A stretch of 64,000 nt of DNA from Stieleria bergensis (GCA_007745635.1 CP036272.1:2473247-2537246), one strand, 5' to 3'; numbered from the stretch's first letter, positions 1 through 11,028 are shown. Numbers and translations are program-made. The notes: a model not told the origin generated them from the letters alone.

Positions 1-2
1 AC

Positions 3-2924
3 TCAGACGATGACCGCCAGGGAGAACTTTCCTTGGCGAGTGTTGACGATCTGAATGAAAATGAGTTTGTCATTCCTGGTCAGCCTGATGCGAGCTATCT
101 GCTGGAAGTCATCATGGCACAGGAAGGTGAACCGCCTGCGATGCCTCAAGAGGCTGAGCGGTTGAAGGATGCCGAGGTGCAGACGATACGCCGTTGGATT
201 CAGCAAGGCGCAGCATGGCCAGCGGAGGTGCGAATCAAACAAGCCTCCAAGGCGGACGCGTCCTGGTGGGCGTATCAGCCCTTGCAAGTGTTTCCGAAGC
301 CGCACAGCATCGATGAGTTCATCAGCGCTAAGCATCAAAAGCATGATCTTCGCTTCGCGCAACGCGCGGATCGACGAACGCTGATTCGCAGGTTGTCGTT
401 CGATCTGCATGGGCTGCCACCGACTCCTGAGCAGATCAAGCGATTTGTCAGTGATCCAGATCCGAACGCCTATCAAAAGCTGGTGGATCGGATGCTCGAC
501 TCGCCCCGGTATGGTGAGCGTTTCGCGCAGCATTGGTTGGATCTCGCACACTATGGCGACACGCACGGTTTTGAGCGTGACAAACGCCGAGACAACGCTT
601 GGCGTTATCGTGACTACGTGATTCAGGCTTTCAACGACGATAAGCCGTATAGCAGATTCCTGCAGGAACAGATTGCCGGTGATGTATTGTGGCCAAATGA
701 TCCACAAGCTGTGATTGCGACGGGCTTCTTAGCTGCTGGCCCATGGGACTTCGTTGGCCAAGTCGAAACAAAGAGTCCTGCGCTAAGACGGGCTGCTCGT
801 TCACTTGATTTAGATGACATGGCCACGCAGGTCATGACGGCTTCGATGGCAATGACCGTCAACTGTGCACGCTGCCACGATCATAAGCTCGATCCCATCA
901 CCCAGCGAGAGTACTATCAACTAAGGGCCGTCTTCGCAGGCATCAAACGCACGGATCGAGTGGTTAGCGAGCAAGCGTTGCAAGACTACCAAGATCAGAA
1001 AGAAACGCTTCGAATGCAGCGCAATGCGCTGGATGCCGCGGCGGCTCAGTTGACCGGTCGTAGCATTGATCTGGCCGATGTCGTTGGGGGTGGCAATGGC
1101 TTTGGAACCGGGATGTTCCGTCAAGCCATTGATCCGCGGAACGCGAAAGTGCAAACACGGGACTTCGGAAACTTGGGCAACGTGATTGTCAATCGGTTTT
1201 CTCGGTCAGACCATCCGCTGGTCGATGGAGTGTTCATTGCTGATGGCAAAGCCGGCCAAGCTGAGGTGCCGATCAGTTCCACAGAGGTCACAGTTTCTGG
1301 TTTGCCAACCACGTCGGGCAAGGCTTGGGACATGATTCGTAACGGGCCGGTGGCGAGTCAGCACTCCACGACGATCGACGGGATAGATTTCACTGGTCCC
1401 GGTCATCACTTGATCGGGTTGCATGCGAATGCCGGGATCACCTTTGACTTGTCAGCCGCTCGTGAGGTTCTCCTGTCCAAACAAGTGACTCAGCGAGCGG
1501 ATGATGAGGCGACAGCAGGTGATCAGTCGCTAGCGGGCGAACTCAGGTTCACCGCCAAGCTCGGTTACTTTGGCGCTTCAGGCAGCAATGTTGCCGATGC
1601 TTGGGTATTCCTTGATGGAAAACGTGTTGCGGAATTTAGGAAACTGAAGCGAGATGATGGTTTGCAGGCGATTGACGTGAACATTCCTACCAAGTCCAAG
1701 TTTTTGACGCTCTTGGCCACCGATGGCGGCAATGGCTATGGGATGGATCAAATCGGTTTTGGCGACCCGCAGCTCAGGCTGTCTAAGCTTCCTCGTCCGA
1801 GTCAGGAAACTCAACGTCGGGTTGCGAAGTTAAAGCAACGGCGCGACCGAGTGGAGCAGCAGCTTCTGGAACTTGGACCGACGCCAGAGTTCTATGGGGT
1901 GGCGTCGACAGAAAAGGGGGCGGAGCGTTCGGTTCCGGAGGTCAGGTTGCTCAGTCGCGGTAACCCGGAAAGTCCCTCGGGCCATGCCTTGGAACCCGGT
2001 TCGTTTGCTGCCCTGTCGATGCTGCAGCCGCAGCTTGGCACGCTGCAGTCGAATCAGGGTGAACGCCGTGTCGCGCTGGCCAACTGGATCACGCATCGCG
2101 ACAATCCGTTGACGAAGCGCGTGATCGTCAATCGTCTTTGGCAGTGGCATTTCGGCACCGGCCTGGTGAGTACACCGAGTGATTTTGGCTACGGTGGGGC
2201 CCGGCCGTCTCATCCACAGCTGCTTGATTGGCTTGCCGGCGAACTGGTTGCCAATCAGGGGTCGCTCAAGGCAATGCACCGCTTGATCGTAAACAGTCGA
2301 ACCTATCAACAGGTCAGCGTCATCCATCGGGTCGATACTCCGTCGAGCGAGCGAACGAATCCAGCGCGCGTTGATGCCGACAATCGATTGCTTTGGAGGC
2401 AAAATCCGCGGCGTGTCGAAGCCGAAGTGATTCGCGATTCGGTGCTGCATGTCAGTGGCAAGCTGAACATGCAACAGGGCGGCCCTGGTTTTGAGGACTT
2501 CACGTATCAGGAGGCGTACGCTCCGATCTACACCTACGTCACCGCCGACTCCAAGCCACTTTGGCGGCGAAGCATTTACCGTTATCGCGTGCGAACAACT
2601 CCTGATCGTTTTCTGACGACCTTGGATTGCCCTGATCCAGCGAACATGACGCCCCAGCGTTTGACGACCACGACGCCGCTGCAGTCACTGGCGTTGTACA
2701 ACAATGAGTTGATGTTGCGGCAGGCACGTTACTTTGCCCAGCGAGTGAGCGAAGAGGCGGGAGCCAAGCCTTCCGATCAAGTTCAACGAGCCTTCCAGTT
2801 GGCGCTGGGGAGGGCTGCGGAAATGGAAGAGTTGCAATGGGCGGTTTCACTGGTCCAGCAGCAGGGGCTGTTTGTTTTGTGTCGTTCGTTGTTCAACGCC
2901 AATGAGTTTGTCTATGTCGACTAA
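3..2924 (+). CDS. PSC/DUF1549-DUF1553 cytochrome-like protein, 5' end outside the window
   Basis: This is a member of the large planctomycete cytochrome c family. The frame is open back to the first bases and starts mid-domain with SDDDRQGELSLASVDDLNEN, the tail of a PSC1 haem domain, so the true start and first CxxCH lie upstream. A DUF1549 region follows ([20 protein letters not shown] near residue 120) with an internal CxxCH (NCARCHDHKLDPI, about residue 286). An insert of roughly 300 residues comes next, probably carbohydrate-binding-like. The C-terminal DUF1553 region begins near ANWITHRDNPLTKRVIVNRL. The family is thought to act in the envelope in electron transfer or polymer degradation, but the substrate is unknown. 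The next gene starts inside its last codons, indicating an operon with the DUF1501 partner. Confidence 0.9.
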   Translation, partial: SDDDRQGELSLASVDDLNENEFVIPGQPDASYLLEVIMAQEGEPPAMPQEAERLKDAEVQTIRRWIQQGAAWPAEVRIKQASKADASWWAYQPLQVFPKPHSIDEFISAKHQKHDLRFAQRADRRTLIRRLSFDLHGLPPTPEQIKRFVSDPDPNAYQKLVDRMLDSPRYGERFAQHWLDLAHYGDTHGFERDKRRDNAWRYRDYVIQAFNDDKPYSRFLQEQIAGDVLWPNDPQAVIATGFLAAGPWDFVGQVETKSPALRRAARSLDLDDMATQVMTASMAMTVNCARCHDHKLDPITQREYYQLRAVFAGIKRTDRVVSEQALQDYQDQKETLRMQRNALDAAAAQLTGRSIDLADVVGGGNGFGTGMFRQAIDPRNAKVQTRDFGNLGNVIVNRFSRSDHPLVDGVFIADGKAGQAEVPISSTEVTVSGLPTTSGKAWDMIRNGPVASQHSTTIDGIDFTGPGHHLIGLHANAGITFDLSAAREVLLSKQVTQRADDEATAGDQSLAGELRFTAKLGYFGASGSNVADAWVFLDGKRVAEFRKLKRDDGLQAIDVNIPTKSKFLTLLATDGGNGYGMDQIGFGDPQLRLSKLPRPSQETQRRVAKLKQRRDRVEQQLLELGPTPEFYGVASTEKGAERSVPEVRLLSRGNPESPSGHALEPGSFAALSMLQPQLGTLQSNQGERRVALANWITHRDNPLTKRVIVNRLWQWHFGTGLVSTPSDFGYGGARPSHPQLLDWLAGELVANQGSLKAMHRLIVNSRTYQQVSVIHRVDTPSSERTNPARVDADNRLLWRQNPRRVEAEVIRDSVLHVSGKLNMQQGGPGFEDFTYQEAYAPIYTYVTADSKPLWRRSIYRYRVRTTPDRFLTTLDCPDPANMTPQRLTTTTPLQSLALYNNELMLRQARYFAQRVSEEAGAKPSDQVQRAFQLALGRAAEMEELQWAVSLVQQQGLFVLCRSLFNANEFVYVD

Positions 2925-4353
2925 TCCAAACGAACCGTCGCGCCGAGAGTTCTTGCGACAAGCCGGTGGCGGTCTCGGTAGTTTCGCGCTGGCCGCCATG
3001 CTGGCTGAGGAAGCGAACGCCGGTTCGAGTGAATCGGGGACGCACCATCTGGCCAAAGCCAAGCGGGTGATTCAAATCTTTTGTCCCGGCGGGATGAGCC
3101 AGGTCGATACGTTTGACTATAAGCCCGAACTGGCCAAGCGAAACGGCACAACATTTGATCCCGACGGGAAACTGCAGTTCTTTGCATCCAAGCCGGGGAA
3201 TTGTCAGGGCAGTCATTGGAAATTTCGTCAGCATGGTGAGTCGGGTTTATGGATCAGCGACCTGTTTCCAAAGTTAGCGGGCTGCGTCGATGACATGGCC
3301 TTCATTTATTCCATGCATAGCAAGTCTGCGTTGCATGGCCCGGCGTGTTTTATGATGAACACCGGTTTCACGTTGCCAGGTTTTCCCTGCATGGGATCCT
3401 GGGTGACCTATGGCTTGGGCAGCGAGGCCGATGATTTACCGGCGTTTGTTGTGTTGCCCGATCCACGTGGCCTGCCACCGGGTGGCATCATTAACTGGGG
3501 TGCGGGTTTCTTGCCAGCGCAACATCAGGCGACAACACTTGACGCCAATAACCGTCAGCAGCCGATTGCCGATTTGTTCCCGGCCGCTGGAATCGAAGAA
3601 GTCACTGAAACGAGCGAGCAAGCAGGGCTCGATTTCCTGGGCAAATTGAATCGCTTGCATCAAACGTCCAGAGCTGGCAATTCGGAATTGGAGGCTCGGA
3701 TCAAAGCTTACGAAATGGCGGCCCGGCTGCAGTTGAGCGCTCCTGAGGCAACGGACCTTGGGCAAGAATCCAAGGCAACCCAAGAGCTTTATGGATTGCA
3801 GCACCCTGAAGCCGGTCCGTTCGCACGGCAGTGTTTACTGGCCAGGCGGTTGGTGCAGCGTGGTGTCCGATTTGTGCAAATTTACTGCGGTGCCGAGAAT
3901 ACGACTGCCAAGAAAATTCGTCCCAATTGGGATAGCCACGAAGATCTGCCGCGCGACCACGGATACTGGGGATCCGTTTTGGACAATGGCGCCGCGGCGC
4001 TACTAACGGATTTGAAACAGCAAGGGATGCTTGAGGAGACGCTTGTGATCTGCACCACGGAATTTGGTCGCCAGCCGGCCGCACAGGGTGCAGCGGCCAA
4101 GGGGCGTGATCACAATGCAGGGGCCTTTACCGCTTGGCTTGCCGGCGGTGGCATTAAAGGTGGCGTGGGTTATGGGGCGACGGATGAGCTGGGGTTCCAG
4201 TCTGTCGTCAATCCGACCTATAGCTATGACTTGCACGCAACGGCTTTGCATTTGCTGGGCATCGACCATCAACGTTTGACGTTCTACCATAACGGGATTG
4301 AACGCCGATTGACGGACGTGCATGGCCATTTAATCAGGGAGATTTTAGCGTGA
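2914..4353 (+). CDS. DUF1501 family protein, Tat-exported
   Basis: The protein has about 479 residues and opens with a twin-arginine signal (SRREFLRQ, Arg-Arg near residues 10-11, followed by a hydrophobic stretch ending near AEEANA). The DUF1501 body resembles the alkaline phosphatase/sulfatase fold: VIQIFCPGGMSQVDTFDYKP near the start, a TEFGRQP motif and a GRDHNAGAFTAWLAGGG motif toward the end. Members are almost always encoded next to DUF1549/DUF1553 cytochromes, as here. The catalytic activity is not established. The ATG at 2914 overlaps the previous gene by 11 bp; an in-frame ATG at 2902 is possible. The 2914 start places the twin arginines at the usual distance from the N-terminus. 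Confidence 0.9.
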   Translation: MSTNPNEPSRREFLRQAGGGLGSFALAAMLAEEANAGSSESGTHHLAKAKRVIQIFCPGGMSQVDTFDYKPELAKRNGTTFDPDGKLQFFASKPGNCQGSHWKFRQHGESGLWISDLFPKLAGCVDDMAFIYSMHSKSALHGPACFMMNTGFTLPGFPCMGSWVTYGLGSEADDLPAFVVLPDPRGLPPGGIINWGAGFLPAQHQATTLDANNRQQPIADLFPAAGIEEVTETSEQAGLDFLGKLNRLHQTSRAGNSELEARIKAYEMAARLQLSAPEATDLGQESKATQELYGLQHPEAGPFARQCLLARRLVQRGVRFVQIYCGAENTTAKKIRPNWDSHEDLPRDHGYWGSVLDNGAAALLTDLKQQGMLEETLVICTTEFGRQPAAQGAAAKGRDHNAGAFTAWLAGGGIKGGVGYGATDELGFQSVVNPTYSYDLHATALHLLGIDHQRLTFYHNGIERRLTDVHGHLIREILA

Positions 4354-7300
4354 TGTTTCGGATCTTCTGTTGCTTGATCGTTGTCGCGGCCGCGGTGCTT
4401 GATGCCTCGGCAGTTGACTTCGCCAACGACATCCAGCCCATCCTGCAGGAACACTGTCATGATTGCCATGGAGCCGATGAGCAGGAAGGCCAGCTACGTC
4501 TTGATCGGCTCTCTGCGATGCTTGCGGGAGGAAATTCTGGTGAGCCCGCGGTGGTGCCAGGAAGTCCAGATAAGAGTTACTTGCTAAAGCTGATCCGTCA
4601 TCAAGAGCCCGACAAGGAAATGCCGCCCGATGATTCTCTGTCCGAGCAGCAGATCGAGCTCATGGAGAAATGGATTGCCAGCGGCGCAGCGACTCCCGAA
4701 AGTTATGGTCCGGCTGAAGTTGAGCTCGAATTAAAGCATTGGTCTTTTCTACCCGTGAAGCGGATCGAGGCAAATGGGATTGATGATCTGATTCAGCGAC
4801 GCTTAGAGTCAAATGGTTTGATGGCGTCCCAGCCAGCTGACCGCCGAACCCTGATTCGTCGACTTTACTTGGTCATGCATGGATTGCCACCAACGACCGA
4901 GCAGGTGAAGGCGTTTCTTTCGGACAAGCGTTCTGATGCCTGGCCGAGGTTGGTCGATCAAGTGTTAGCGAGTCCAAACTACGGACAACGCTGGGCTACA
5001 TTCTGGTTGGACCTGGCTCGGTTTGGTGAAACCCATGGTTTCGAAACCAATCGTGAGCGACCCAATGCGTGGCACTATCGAGACTGGGTGATCGAGGCGC
5101 TAAATAGTGACAAACCTTATGATCAGTTCGTCCGCGAACAACTGGCCGGTGATGCGTTAGGTGAACCGATTGGCACGGGGTTCCTGGTTGCCGGACCGTA
5201 TGATTTGGTTAAAGGCCAAGATCCCAAGCTCGGACTGATGCAGCGCATGAACGAGCTGGATGACATGATTAACACCACGGGCACCGCGTTCTTGGGGCTC
5301 ACCACTGGCTGTGCTCGTTGTCACAACCATAAGTTCGATCCCATACAACAGACCGATTACTACGCTCTGCAAGCCGTGTTTGCCGGCGTAAGGCATGGTG
5401 ATCGAGCGTTACCGCTGCGGCCCGAGATTCAACAGCGGTTGGTCGAGCTTGATCAGCAGATCGAAACGCTCAAGGAAAGGCTCGATCCCTTCGTTCCCGT
5501 CGATCAACCCGCAATGCTGGTGATCGATGAAGCCGAGGCACAGCATCTTGCCAAGCCCGAGGGGACGGCCAAGAAACCTGGTCACAGCTCAGCGTCTTTT
5601 GGCGACGAGAGCTACACCTGGTGGAAAGCAACGGCAGGCAAAACGCCGCTTGTCTATCGGCCCAAGGCCAGTGGGCGTTATCGCCTCTGGCTTAGTTGGG
5701 GAGCGGGGCACGCCTCGCACTGCCAAGACTCCCGGTACCTTATTCGATCCTCCTCTGGCGACGTTGAGATCGCCAACGTCAATCAGCAGCTTGATGCCGA
5801 TGGGACAGGAGTGGTCGATAATAAGTCTCGGTGGAGTGGTTGGTACGACGCAGGGGTGCATCAGCTGAGCGTTGATGATCAGATCATTCTTGTGGCCGGT
5901 GATCAAGGCACAGCAGTGACCGCGGATTCGATTGTGTTGCAGCCGCAGTTTGTGGAAGAGCAGACAGCGACGCCACCAAGTAAACGCCCAGCGGTGAACG
6001 TAACGCTGAACCAAGAACGTTTCCCACCACGGCTTGCCAGTCGAGTGCGGTTTCTGATCGGTCAGACGAATAATGGATCACAAGCTTGTCTCGATGAGCT
6101 GGAAATCTATTCTGGTGATCGCAACGTCGCTTTGGCCAGTGAGGGTGCAACTGCCAGTTCGTCCGGCGATTTTGTGCACCCACTCCACAAGTTGCCGCAC
6201 ATCAACGACGGACAGCACGGGAATCCACGCAGCTGGATTGTGGCGTCCAACGATCAGGGCTGGGTGCAGATCGATTTCGCAAAGCCGGTGGAAATCGATC
6301 GCATTCAGTGGGGACGCGATCGCACTGGTAAGATCTCCGATCGCTTGGCGGTCGAGTATCGGATCGAAACGCAGATTGACAAGGAGCCTTGGAGCGTACT
6401 CGCTGGTTCAGCGGATCGTTACTCGGACCAGCGGTCGGGCATGCAGCGACAACGGTATCAATTCGCCGGTGTTGAAAAGGCCCTGGCGGATCAGGGCAGG
6501 CAGTGGCTTGCGGAGTTGGAAGCACTTACGGAACGGCGTAAGGAATTGGCAAAGCCCGTCACCGTTTATGCCGGGACCTTTGCTCAGCCGGGAGCGACTC
6601 ATCGGCTTTATCGAGGTGAGCCCGATGCGAAACGTGAACGCGTCGCTCCAGGGGGCATTGATGCCTTTGGGGCTCCTGAGTTGGCGCTGGATTCGGCGGA
6701 ACAGCAACGTCGACTCAAACTGGCTCAATGGATTGCCGATCCAAGCCATCCACTGACCGCGCGAGTGATTGTGAATCGCTTGTGGCAGTTTCATTTTGGA
6801 ATCGGCATTGTTGATACGCCGAGTGACTTTGGCATCAACGGCGCGCGACCGACTCATCCAGAACTGTTGGATTGGCTGGCAAACCAGTTGACCAGCAATG
6901 GTTGGTCCCTTAAGCACATTCATCGCCAAATTTTGTTGTCACAAACCTGGCAGCAAGACAATCGTCCCCATCCAGACGGTTTGCGGGTCGATGCGGGGAC
7001 ACGTTTGTTGTGGCGTTTTCCACCGCGTCGTTTAGAAGCTGAAGCGATTCGGGACTCGATCTTGTCGGTCTCCGGTACCCTTGTCACCGATGATGCTGAA
7101 GGACCAGGGTTCAGTCCGTTTGAAGTCCAAATGGAAAATGTGCGGCACTATCACGCCAAGAAAGATTACGGCCCTGCGGACTGGAGACGGATGGTTTTCA
7201 TGACTCGCGTCCGACAAGAACGCGAGCATGTCTTCGGTGTCTTTGACTGTCCCGATGCCAGTATGGTTGTGCCGCGACGCAGTCGATCCACAACACCACT

Positions 7301-7541
7301 GCAAGCTCTCAATTTGCTAAACAGTCGCTTCGTGATGCAGCAAGCCGACCATCTGGCCAAGCGATTGCAAGCGGCATCCGATCACCCGAGTGAGCAGGTG
7401 CAGCAAGCCTGGCACCTTTGTTTTCAACGGCCGCCATCACAGCAAGAGGTCGCCGAGAGCGAACGGTTTATCGAGTCACATGGCTTACAGCAATTTGCCA
7501 GAGCGATTCTGAACGCGAATGAGTTTATCTTTATCCCCTGA
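4353..7541 (+). CDS. PSC1-DUF1549-DUF1553 cytochrome-like protein with discoidin-like insert
   Basis: This complete member has 1062 residues. A signal peptide (residues 1-20, ending DASA) precedes a PSC1 haem domain with CHDCHG (C35, C38, H39). DUF1549 follows ([20 protein letters not shown]) with a second Cxx[15 protein letters not shown]. The middle contains a module that looks like F5/8 type C (discoidin): [20 protein letters not shown], then [19 protein letters not shown]1553 ends the protein. The ATG at 4353 overlaps the preceding TGA; a GTG at 4350 is an alternative. It repeats the gene 1/gene 2 arrangement with the next DUF1501 gene, so the window holds two tandem modules that probably share a transcript. 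The substrate is unknown; a sugar-binding role for the middle domain is inference. Confidence 0.92.
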   Translation: MFRIFCCLIVVAAAVLDASAVDFANDIQPILQEHCHDCHGADEQEGQLRLDRLSAMLAGGNSGEPAVVPGSPDKSYLLKLIRHQEPDKEMPPDDSLSEQQIELMEKWIASGAATPESYGPAEVELELKHWSFLPVKRIEANGIDDLIQRRLESNGLMASQPADRRTLIRRLYLVMHGLPPTTEQVKAFLSDKRSDAWPRLVDQVLASPNYGQRWATFWLDLARFGETHGFETNRERPNAWHYRDWVIEALNSDKPYDQFVREQLAGDALGEPIGTGFLVAGPYDLVKGQDPKLGLMQRMNELDDMINTTGTAFLGLTTGCARCHNHKFDPIQQTDYYALQAVFAGVRHGDRALPLRPEIQQRLVELDQQIETLKERLDPFVPVDQPAMLVIDEAEAQHLAKPEGTAKKPGHSSASFGDESYTWWKATAGKTPLVYRPKASGRYRLWLSWGAGHASHCQDSRYLIRSSSGDVEIANVNQQLDADGTGVVDNKSRWSGWYDAGVHQLSVDDQIILVAGDQGTAVTADSIVLQPQFVEEQTATPPSKRPAVNVTLNQERFPPRLASRVRFLIGQTNNGSQACLDELEIYSGDRNVALASEGATASSSGDFVHPLHKLPHINDGQHGNPRSWIVASNDQGWVQIDFAKPVEIDRIQWGRDRTGKISDRLAVEYRIETQIDKEPWSVLAGSADRYSDQRSGMQRQRYQFAGVEKALADQGRQWLAELEALTERRKELAKPVTVYAGTFAQPGATHRLYRGEPDAKRERVAPGGIDAFGAPELALDSAEQQRRLKLAQWIADPSHPLTARVIVNRLWQFHFGIGIVDTPSDFGINGARPTHPELLDWLANQLTSNGWSLKHIHRQILLSQTWQQDNRPHPDGLRVDAGTRLLWRFPPRRLEAEAIRDSILSVSGTLVTDDAEGPGFSPFEVQMENVRHYHAKKDYGPADWRRMVFMTRVRQEREHVFGVFDCPDASMVVPRRSRSTTPLQALNLLNSRFVMQQADHLAKRLQAASDHPSEQVQQAWHLCFQRPPSQQEVAESERFIESHGLQQFARAILNANEFIFIP

Positions 7542-9010
7542 TGAGTTTCACCGTGCAAACGAAAGAAAATCGACGCAGTTTCCTGCAGGGCTCTGGTGCC
7601 ATGCTGGGGAAGATCGCTTTGGCCAGTTTGTTGCATCAACAGAGCGCCAGCGCGGAAGAGTCTCCGCTGCGTCCACTGATCGATCCTGGCAAGCCCTATG
7701 CGCCTCGAGAGCCACACCATCAGCCGGCTGCTAAACGAGTGCTGGTGATATTCTGTGCTGGGGCCTGCAGCCAGATTGACACCTTTGATTACAAGCCAGA
7801 ATTGATAAAGCGAAACGGCCAACCCATGCCGGGGGCTGACAAGCTGGTGACATTCCAAGGGGCTCAAGGCATGCTCACCCAAAGCCCGTGGACGTTTCGT
7901 CCACGAGGAGAGTCCGGCAAAATGGTTTCGGACTTGGTTCCGCAATTGGGTGACTTGGCCGATGACATGTGCTTCATTCACTCGCTGACCGGAAAAACCA
8001 ACACTCACGGCCCCGGCGAAAACTTCATGAGCACCGGCTACACGCTCGATGGATTTCCCAGCATGGGTGCTTGGGCAACCTGGGCCTTGGGAACTGAAAA
8101 TGAAAACCTGCCGGCGTACGTTGCCATTCCTGATCCCCGTGGGACACCGCAATCAAGCGTCAATAACTGGGGCCCTGGATTCTTGCCAGCCGCTTTCCAA
8201 GGCACCGAGTTCAATGCCAGCAAGCCGCTGCACAACTTGGAAATTCCAGCCGGGGTGACGCAGCAGACGGATCTCGCCACTCGTGGTTTCTTAAAGCGTC
8301 TCAACGAACAGCATCTGCAACGGTTTCCAGGTGACAGTGAACTTGCGGCGCGAATTTCCAGCTACGATCTTGCTGCCAGAATGCAGCTGAGTGTTCCCGA
8401 AGTCGCTGATCTGTCTCAAGAATCAGCGAGCACGCTGAAGGAGTACGGAGCCGATGATCCCGAGAATCCCTTAAAAGCTCAGTTTGCACGGAATTGCATT
8501 CTGGCGAGGCGTTTACTGGAAAGTGGCGTGCGGTTTGTCCAGCTCTTTAATGGTGCGTATCAAACGGGCGGAGAAGGCGTGAGCAACTGGGACGGGCACA
8601 AACAGATCGCCAGCCAGTACAGCAAACACGGCCCGGTGCTCGATCAGCCCTGTGCTGCAATGTTGCGGGACATGAAGCGACGTGGGTTGCTGGAGGACAC
8701 GTTGGTCGTCTGGATGACTGAATTTGGCCGCATGCCAACCTTTCAAAAAGGGGCCAGTGGAAGAGATCACAATCCCGATGGCTTCACTGCGTGGATGATG
8801 GGCGCTGGTGTCAAAGCGCCGTTCACTTACGGGGCGACGGACGAATTCGGATACAAGGCGGTTGAGAATGTTTCCACGGTCTATGACTTTCATGCCACCA
8901 TCTTGCATTTGCTGGGGCTGAATCATGAACGACTGACCTTTTATCACAATGGCTTTGAACGTCGACTGACCGATGTCCACGGACAGGTGATCAAAGCTGT
9001 CTTGGCGTAG
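7541..9010 (+). CDS. DUF1501 family protein, Tat-exported (second copy)
   Basis: The protein has 489 residues with a Tat signal ([10 protein letters not shown], Arg-Arg at 11-12). It is a clear paralogue of the product of 2914-4353: [20 protein letters not shown] aligns with VIQIFCPGGMSQVDTFDYKP, and both end with LTFYHNG-(F/I)[11 protein letters not shown]. The phosphatase-like blocks TEFGRMP and [15 protein letters not shown] are present. The ATG overlaps the stop of the preceding PSC gene by one base, so translation is probably coupled. It is the last gene of the four-gene array and meets the DUF1990 gene tail to tail. The enzymatic role is not established for the family. Confidence 0.92.
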   Translation: MSFTVQTKENRRSFLQGSGAMLGKIALASLLHQQSASAEESPLRPLIDPGKPYAPREPHHQPAAKRVLVIFCAGACSQIDTFDYKPELIKRNGQPMPGADKLVTFQGAQGMLTQSPWTFRPRGESGKMVSDLVPQLGDLADDMCFIHSLTGKTNTHGPGENFMSTGYTLDGFPSMGAWATWALGTENENLPAYVAIPDPRGTPQSSVNNWGPGFLPAAFQGTEFNASKPLHNLEIPAGVTQQTDLATRGFLKRLNEQHLQRFPGDSELAARISSYDLAARMQLSVPEVADLSQESASTLKEYGADDPENPLKAQFARNCILARRLLESGVRFVQLFNGAYQTGGEGVSNWDGHKQIASQYSKHGPVLDQPCAAMLRDMKRRGLLEDTLVVWMTEFGRMPTFQKGASGRDHNPDGFTAWMMGAGVKAPFTYGATDEFGYKAVENVSTVYDFHATILHLLGLNHERLTFYHNGFERRLTDVHGQVIKAVLA

Positions 9011-9153
9011 TCGGTTTGGCGTTGACGCAAACCTGTGGCAAGAAAAGCACGCTGAGTTGTCGTTGATTCTGTTCAGCGAGATCGCGTTTCGTCACCGTTT
9101 CACCACACGCGAATGTTTTCCCGAAATGATACTTTCCCCGAGAAGCCATTGCA

Positions 9154-9771
9154 TTACATGCACACGCTGGCGTTGGTTTCATGGCAGGCTCCTTCGGCAG
9201 CGGCTTTGATCATCGCGGCTGCGGACTGTTGGCCAAATCGTTTTTGATGACTGCGTACAATCGGGTATACCAACTTGATGAATAGCCGGTTCGGTTTGGA
9301 GAAGGCCAAGATGTCGTAATGCACTTCATCAGTCGCTTGGTCCCATTGCAGCAGGAAGCGTTCTTCTCCTTTGGCGATGTGGCCTGGCAGGGTGCCGTTG
9401 GCAAAACCAAATTGGACCACGTCGCCCACTTCATCCACCGTGTAAACAATTCTGCACACGTTGGTCCACCATGCTCCCATCGCCCAGCCCATGATCGCAA
9501 CATCCTGTCCGACGTGGAGTTCATTGTCCGGAGACCAAACGTCCACCCAGCCCAGACGCATGTGTTGCCAACGTTTCAGGGCCTGCTTGGCACTCTGAAA
9601 GACTGGTTTACCGTGACCTAAACTCACACGGGTGTGATCAACCACGTAGCCATCCGGTGGTTGCGTTGCGGTCGCCCCAATTTCGGGATAGCTGAACTGG
9701 ACGCCCTTCTGCCGGGAGATAACGTTCGACAGCGATTTGTGGTTCGGCTTAAGGAAAGACAGGGACTGCAT
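9154..9771 (-). CDS. DUF1990 family protein
   Basis: The protein has 205 residues. It matches what I remember of DUF1990 (UPF0548): an N-terminal FSYPEIGAT block, then GYVVDHTRVSLGHGKPVF, a WQHMRLGWV block, and FGFANGTLPGHIAKGEERFL followed by VHYDILAFSKPNR. The function is unknown; the family is found in plants and many bacteria and is a soluble protein of this size. The ATG at 9771 leaves the normal short N-terminal extension. It is transcribed away from the SDR-like gene that starts at 9908, and such pairing suggests a shared pathway, though that is inference. Confidence 0.85.
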   Translation of the reverse strand: MQSLSFLKPNHKSLSNVISRQKGVQFSYPEIGATATQPPDGYVVDHTRVSLGHGKPVFQSAKQALKRWQHMRLGWVDVWSPDNELHVGQDVAIMGWAMGAWWTNVCRIVYTVDEVGDVVQFGFANGTLPGHIAKGEERFLLQWDQATDEVHYDILAFSKPNRLFIKLVYPIVRSHQKRFGQQSAAAMIKAAAEGACHETNASVCM

Positions 9772-9907
9772 AAGGGATTGGTCAGGTCACTCAGGAACAA
9801 TCTTGGGGAAAGTCGCTCAAAGAGGGTTTCGGTACTGCGATCAACGTGGGATGACATACTGTAGACCGCTGCCAAATCAAGTGTTTAACGAAGGGAGAGA
9901 AAGGCCA

Positions 9908-10843
9908 GTGTCCGATCTTACGGAATCCTCCAAACGGCCAACGGTGCTATTGACCGGTGCCTCTGGATACGTGGGCGGTCGTCTGTTGCCGTTCCTAGAA
10001 CAACAGTCCATTCGCGTGCGTTGCATGACGCGAAATCCAGACAAGCTACGCCAGAGTGTCGGCCAATCGACGCAGGTCGTCGCTGGTGACGTGCAGGATC
10101 GCGATTCGTTGATGCGGGCCTTGGAGGGTGTTCAGACAGCGTACTACTTCGTGCATTTGATGTCCAATGCACGAGACTTTGAAGAGCAGGACCGGCAGGC
10201 GGCACGCTGTTTTGGCGAGGCGGCCAAGCAAACCGGGGTGCAGCGAATCATTTACCTTGGCGGCCTGGGCGATGACGGAGACCCGAAGTTGTCGCCTCAT
10301 TTGCGAAGTCGCCACGAGGTTGGCGAAATCTTGCGACAATCCTCTGTTGAAACGATCGAATTCCGCGCTGGCATGGTGGTTGGGGCGGGAAGTCTCTCTT
10401 TTCAGCTGATGAAAAGTCTCACCGATCGTTTGCCGGTCATGATCTGTCCACGTTGGTTGACCACACCCACACAGGCGATCGCCATTCAGGATGTGCTGGA
10501 CTACTTGTTAGCAGCCAAAGATTCGCCACAATGTGGCAGCGGTGTCTATGAGATTGGCAGTCCCGACGTGGTGACCTACGGCGGTTTGATTCGCGAGTAT
10601 GCTCGACAGCGCGGCCTCCGGCGGCATCTGGTCTTTGTTCCAATCTTGACGCCCTACTTGTCGGGGCTTTGGTTGGCCTTGGTGACGCCGGCTGAATACG
10701 AAGTGGGACGGCACCTGATCGAAGGATTAAAGAACCCGACCGTCGTGCGAAACTCCAACGCAATGGAGACGTTCCCGGTCAGACCAATAGGCGTTTCCGA
10801 AGCGATCGGACGAGCGATCGCAGAGTCGCAGTTAGCAACATGA
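9908..10843 (+). CDS. NAD(P)H-binding SDR/NmrA-like oxidoreductase
   Basis: The protein has about 311 residues. The Rossmann nucleotide-binding motif TGASGYVGGRLL sits near residues 16-27, followed by a second strand ending CMTRNP, which has the Arg-rich form typical of NmrA-like members. YFVHLMSN and RIIYLGGLGD follow in order, as in atypical extended SDRs. The substrate cannot be told. I chose the GTG at 9908 because it places the first beta strand at the normal distance and has the purine-rich AAGGGAGAG upstream; an ATG at 9851 would add an unusual Cys/Arg-rich extension overlapping the leader of the divergent DUF1990 gene. The last bases overlap the next start (ATGA). Confidence 0.85.
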   Translation: MSDLTESSKRPTVLLTGASGYVGGRLLPFLEQQSIRVRCMTRNPDKLRQSVGQSTQVVAGDVQDRDSLMRALEGVQTAYYFVHLMSNARDFEEQDRQAARCFGEAAKQTGVQRIIYLGGLGDDGDPKLSPHLRSRHEVGEILRQSSVETIEFRAGMVVGAGSLSFQLMKSLTDRLPVMICPRWLTTPTQAIAIQDVLDYLLAAKDSPQCGSGVYEIGSPDVVTYGGLIREYARQRGLRRHLVFVPILTPYLSGLWLALVTPAEYEVGRHLIEGLKNPTVVRNSNAMETFPVRPIGVSEAIGRAIAESQLAT

Positions 10844-11028
10844 ATCAAACGCTTTGCAATGGTTGTCTGCATCTTCGAGAAGTTGTCTCGGGAAAGGGAT
10901 CGCGATTCTTGCTGTGCCAGTTTTCGATGCAAGACAAGCGCTTTCCCAAGTACCCGCCGCAACCTGTCTTTCGCTGCGCGGCGTTTGAGTCCGCTGAGCA
11001 AGATAACGCTGAGCAAAAGTCCGACTGA
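10840..11028 (+). CDS. Small four-cysteine, probably metal-binding protein
   Basis: The protein has 62 residues with C6-x2-C9, C26 and C46 in a CNGCLHLREV...GSRFLLC...RFPKYPPQPVFRC pattern. This resembles a widespread short hypothetical family that I recognise by the KYPPQPV block, and the four cysteines suggest a zinc or iron site. Its ATG overlaps the stop of the SDR gene as ATGA, so the two are very probably translationally coupled. The overlap supports it as a real gene despite its size. The function is unknown. Confidence 0.75.
   Translation: MNQTLCNGCLHLREVVSGKGSRFLLCQFSMQDKRFPKYPPQPVFRCAAFESAEQDNAEQKSD

Noticed and set aside
3..707. Long minus-strand open frame over the first cytochrome gene
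   Set aside because: It is an antisense shadow of a strongly conserved plus-strand gene and has no domain character.
1830..2474. Another long antisense frame in the same gene
   Set aside because: Same reason; the plus-strand DUF1553 region is unmistakable.
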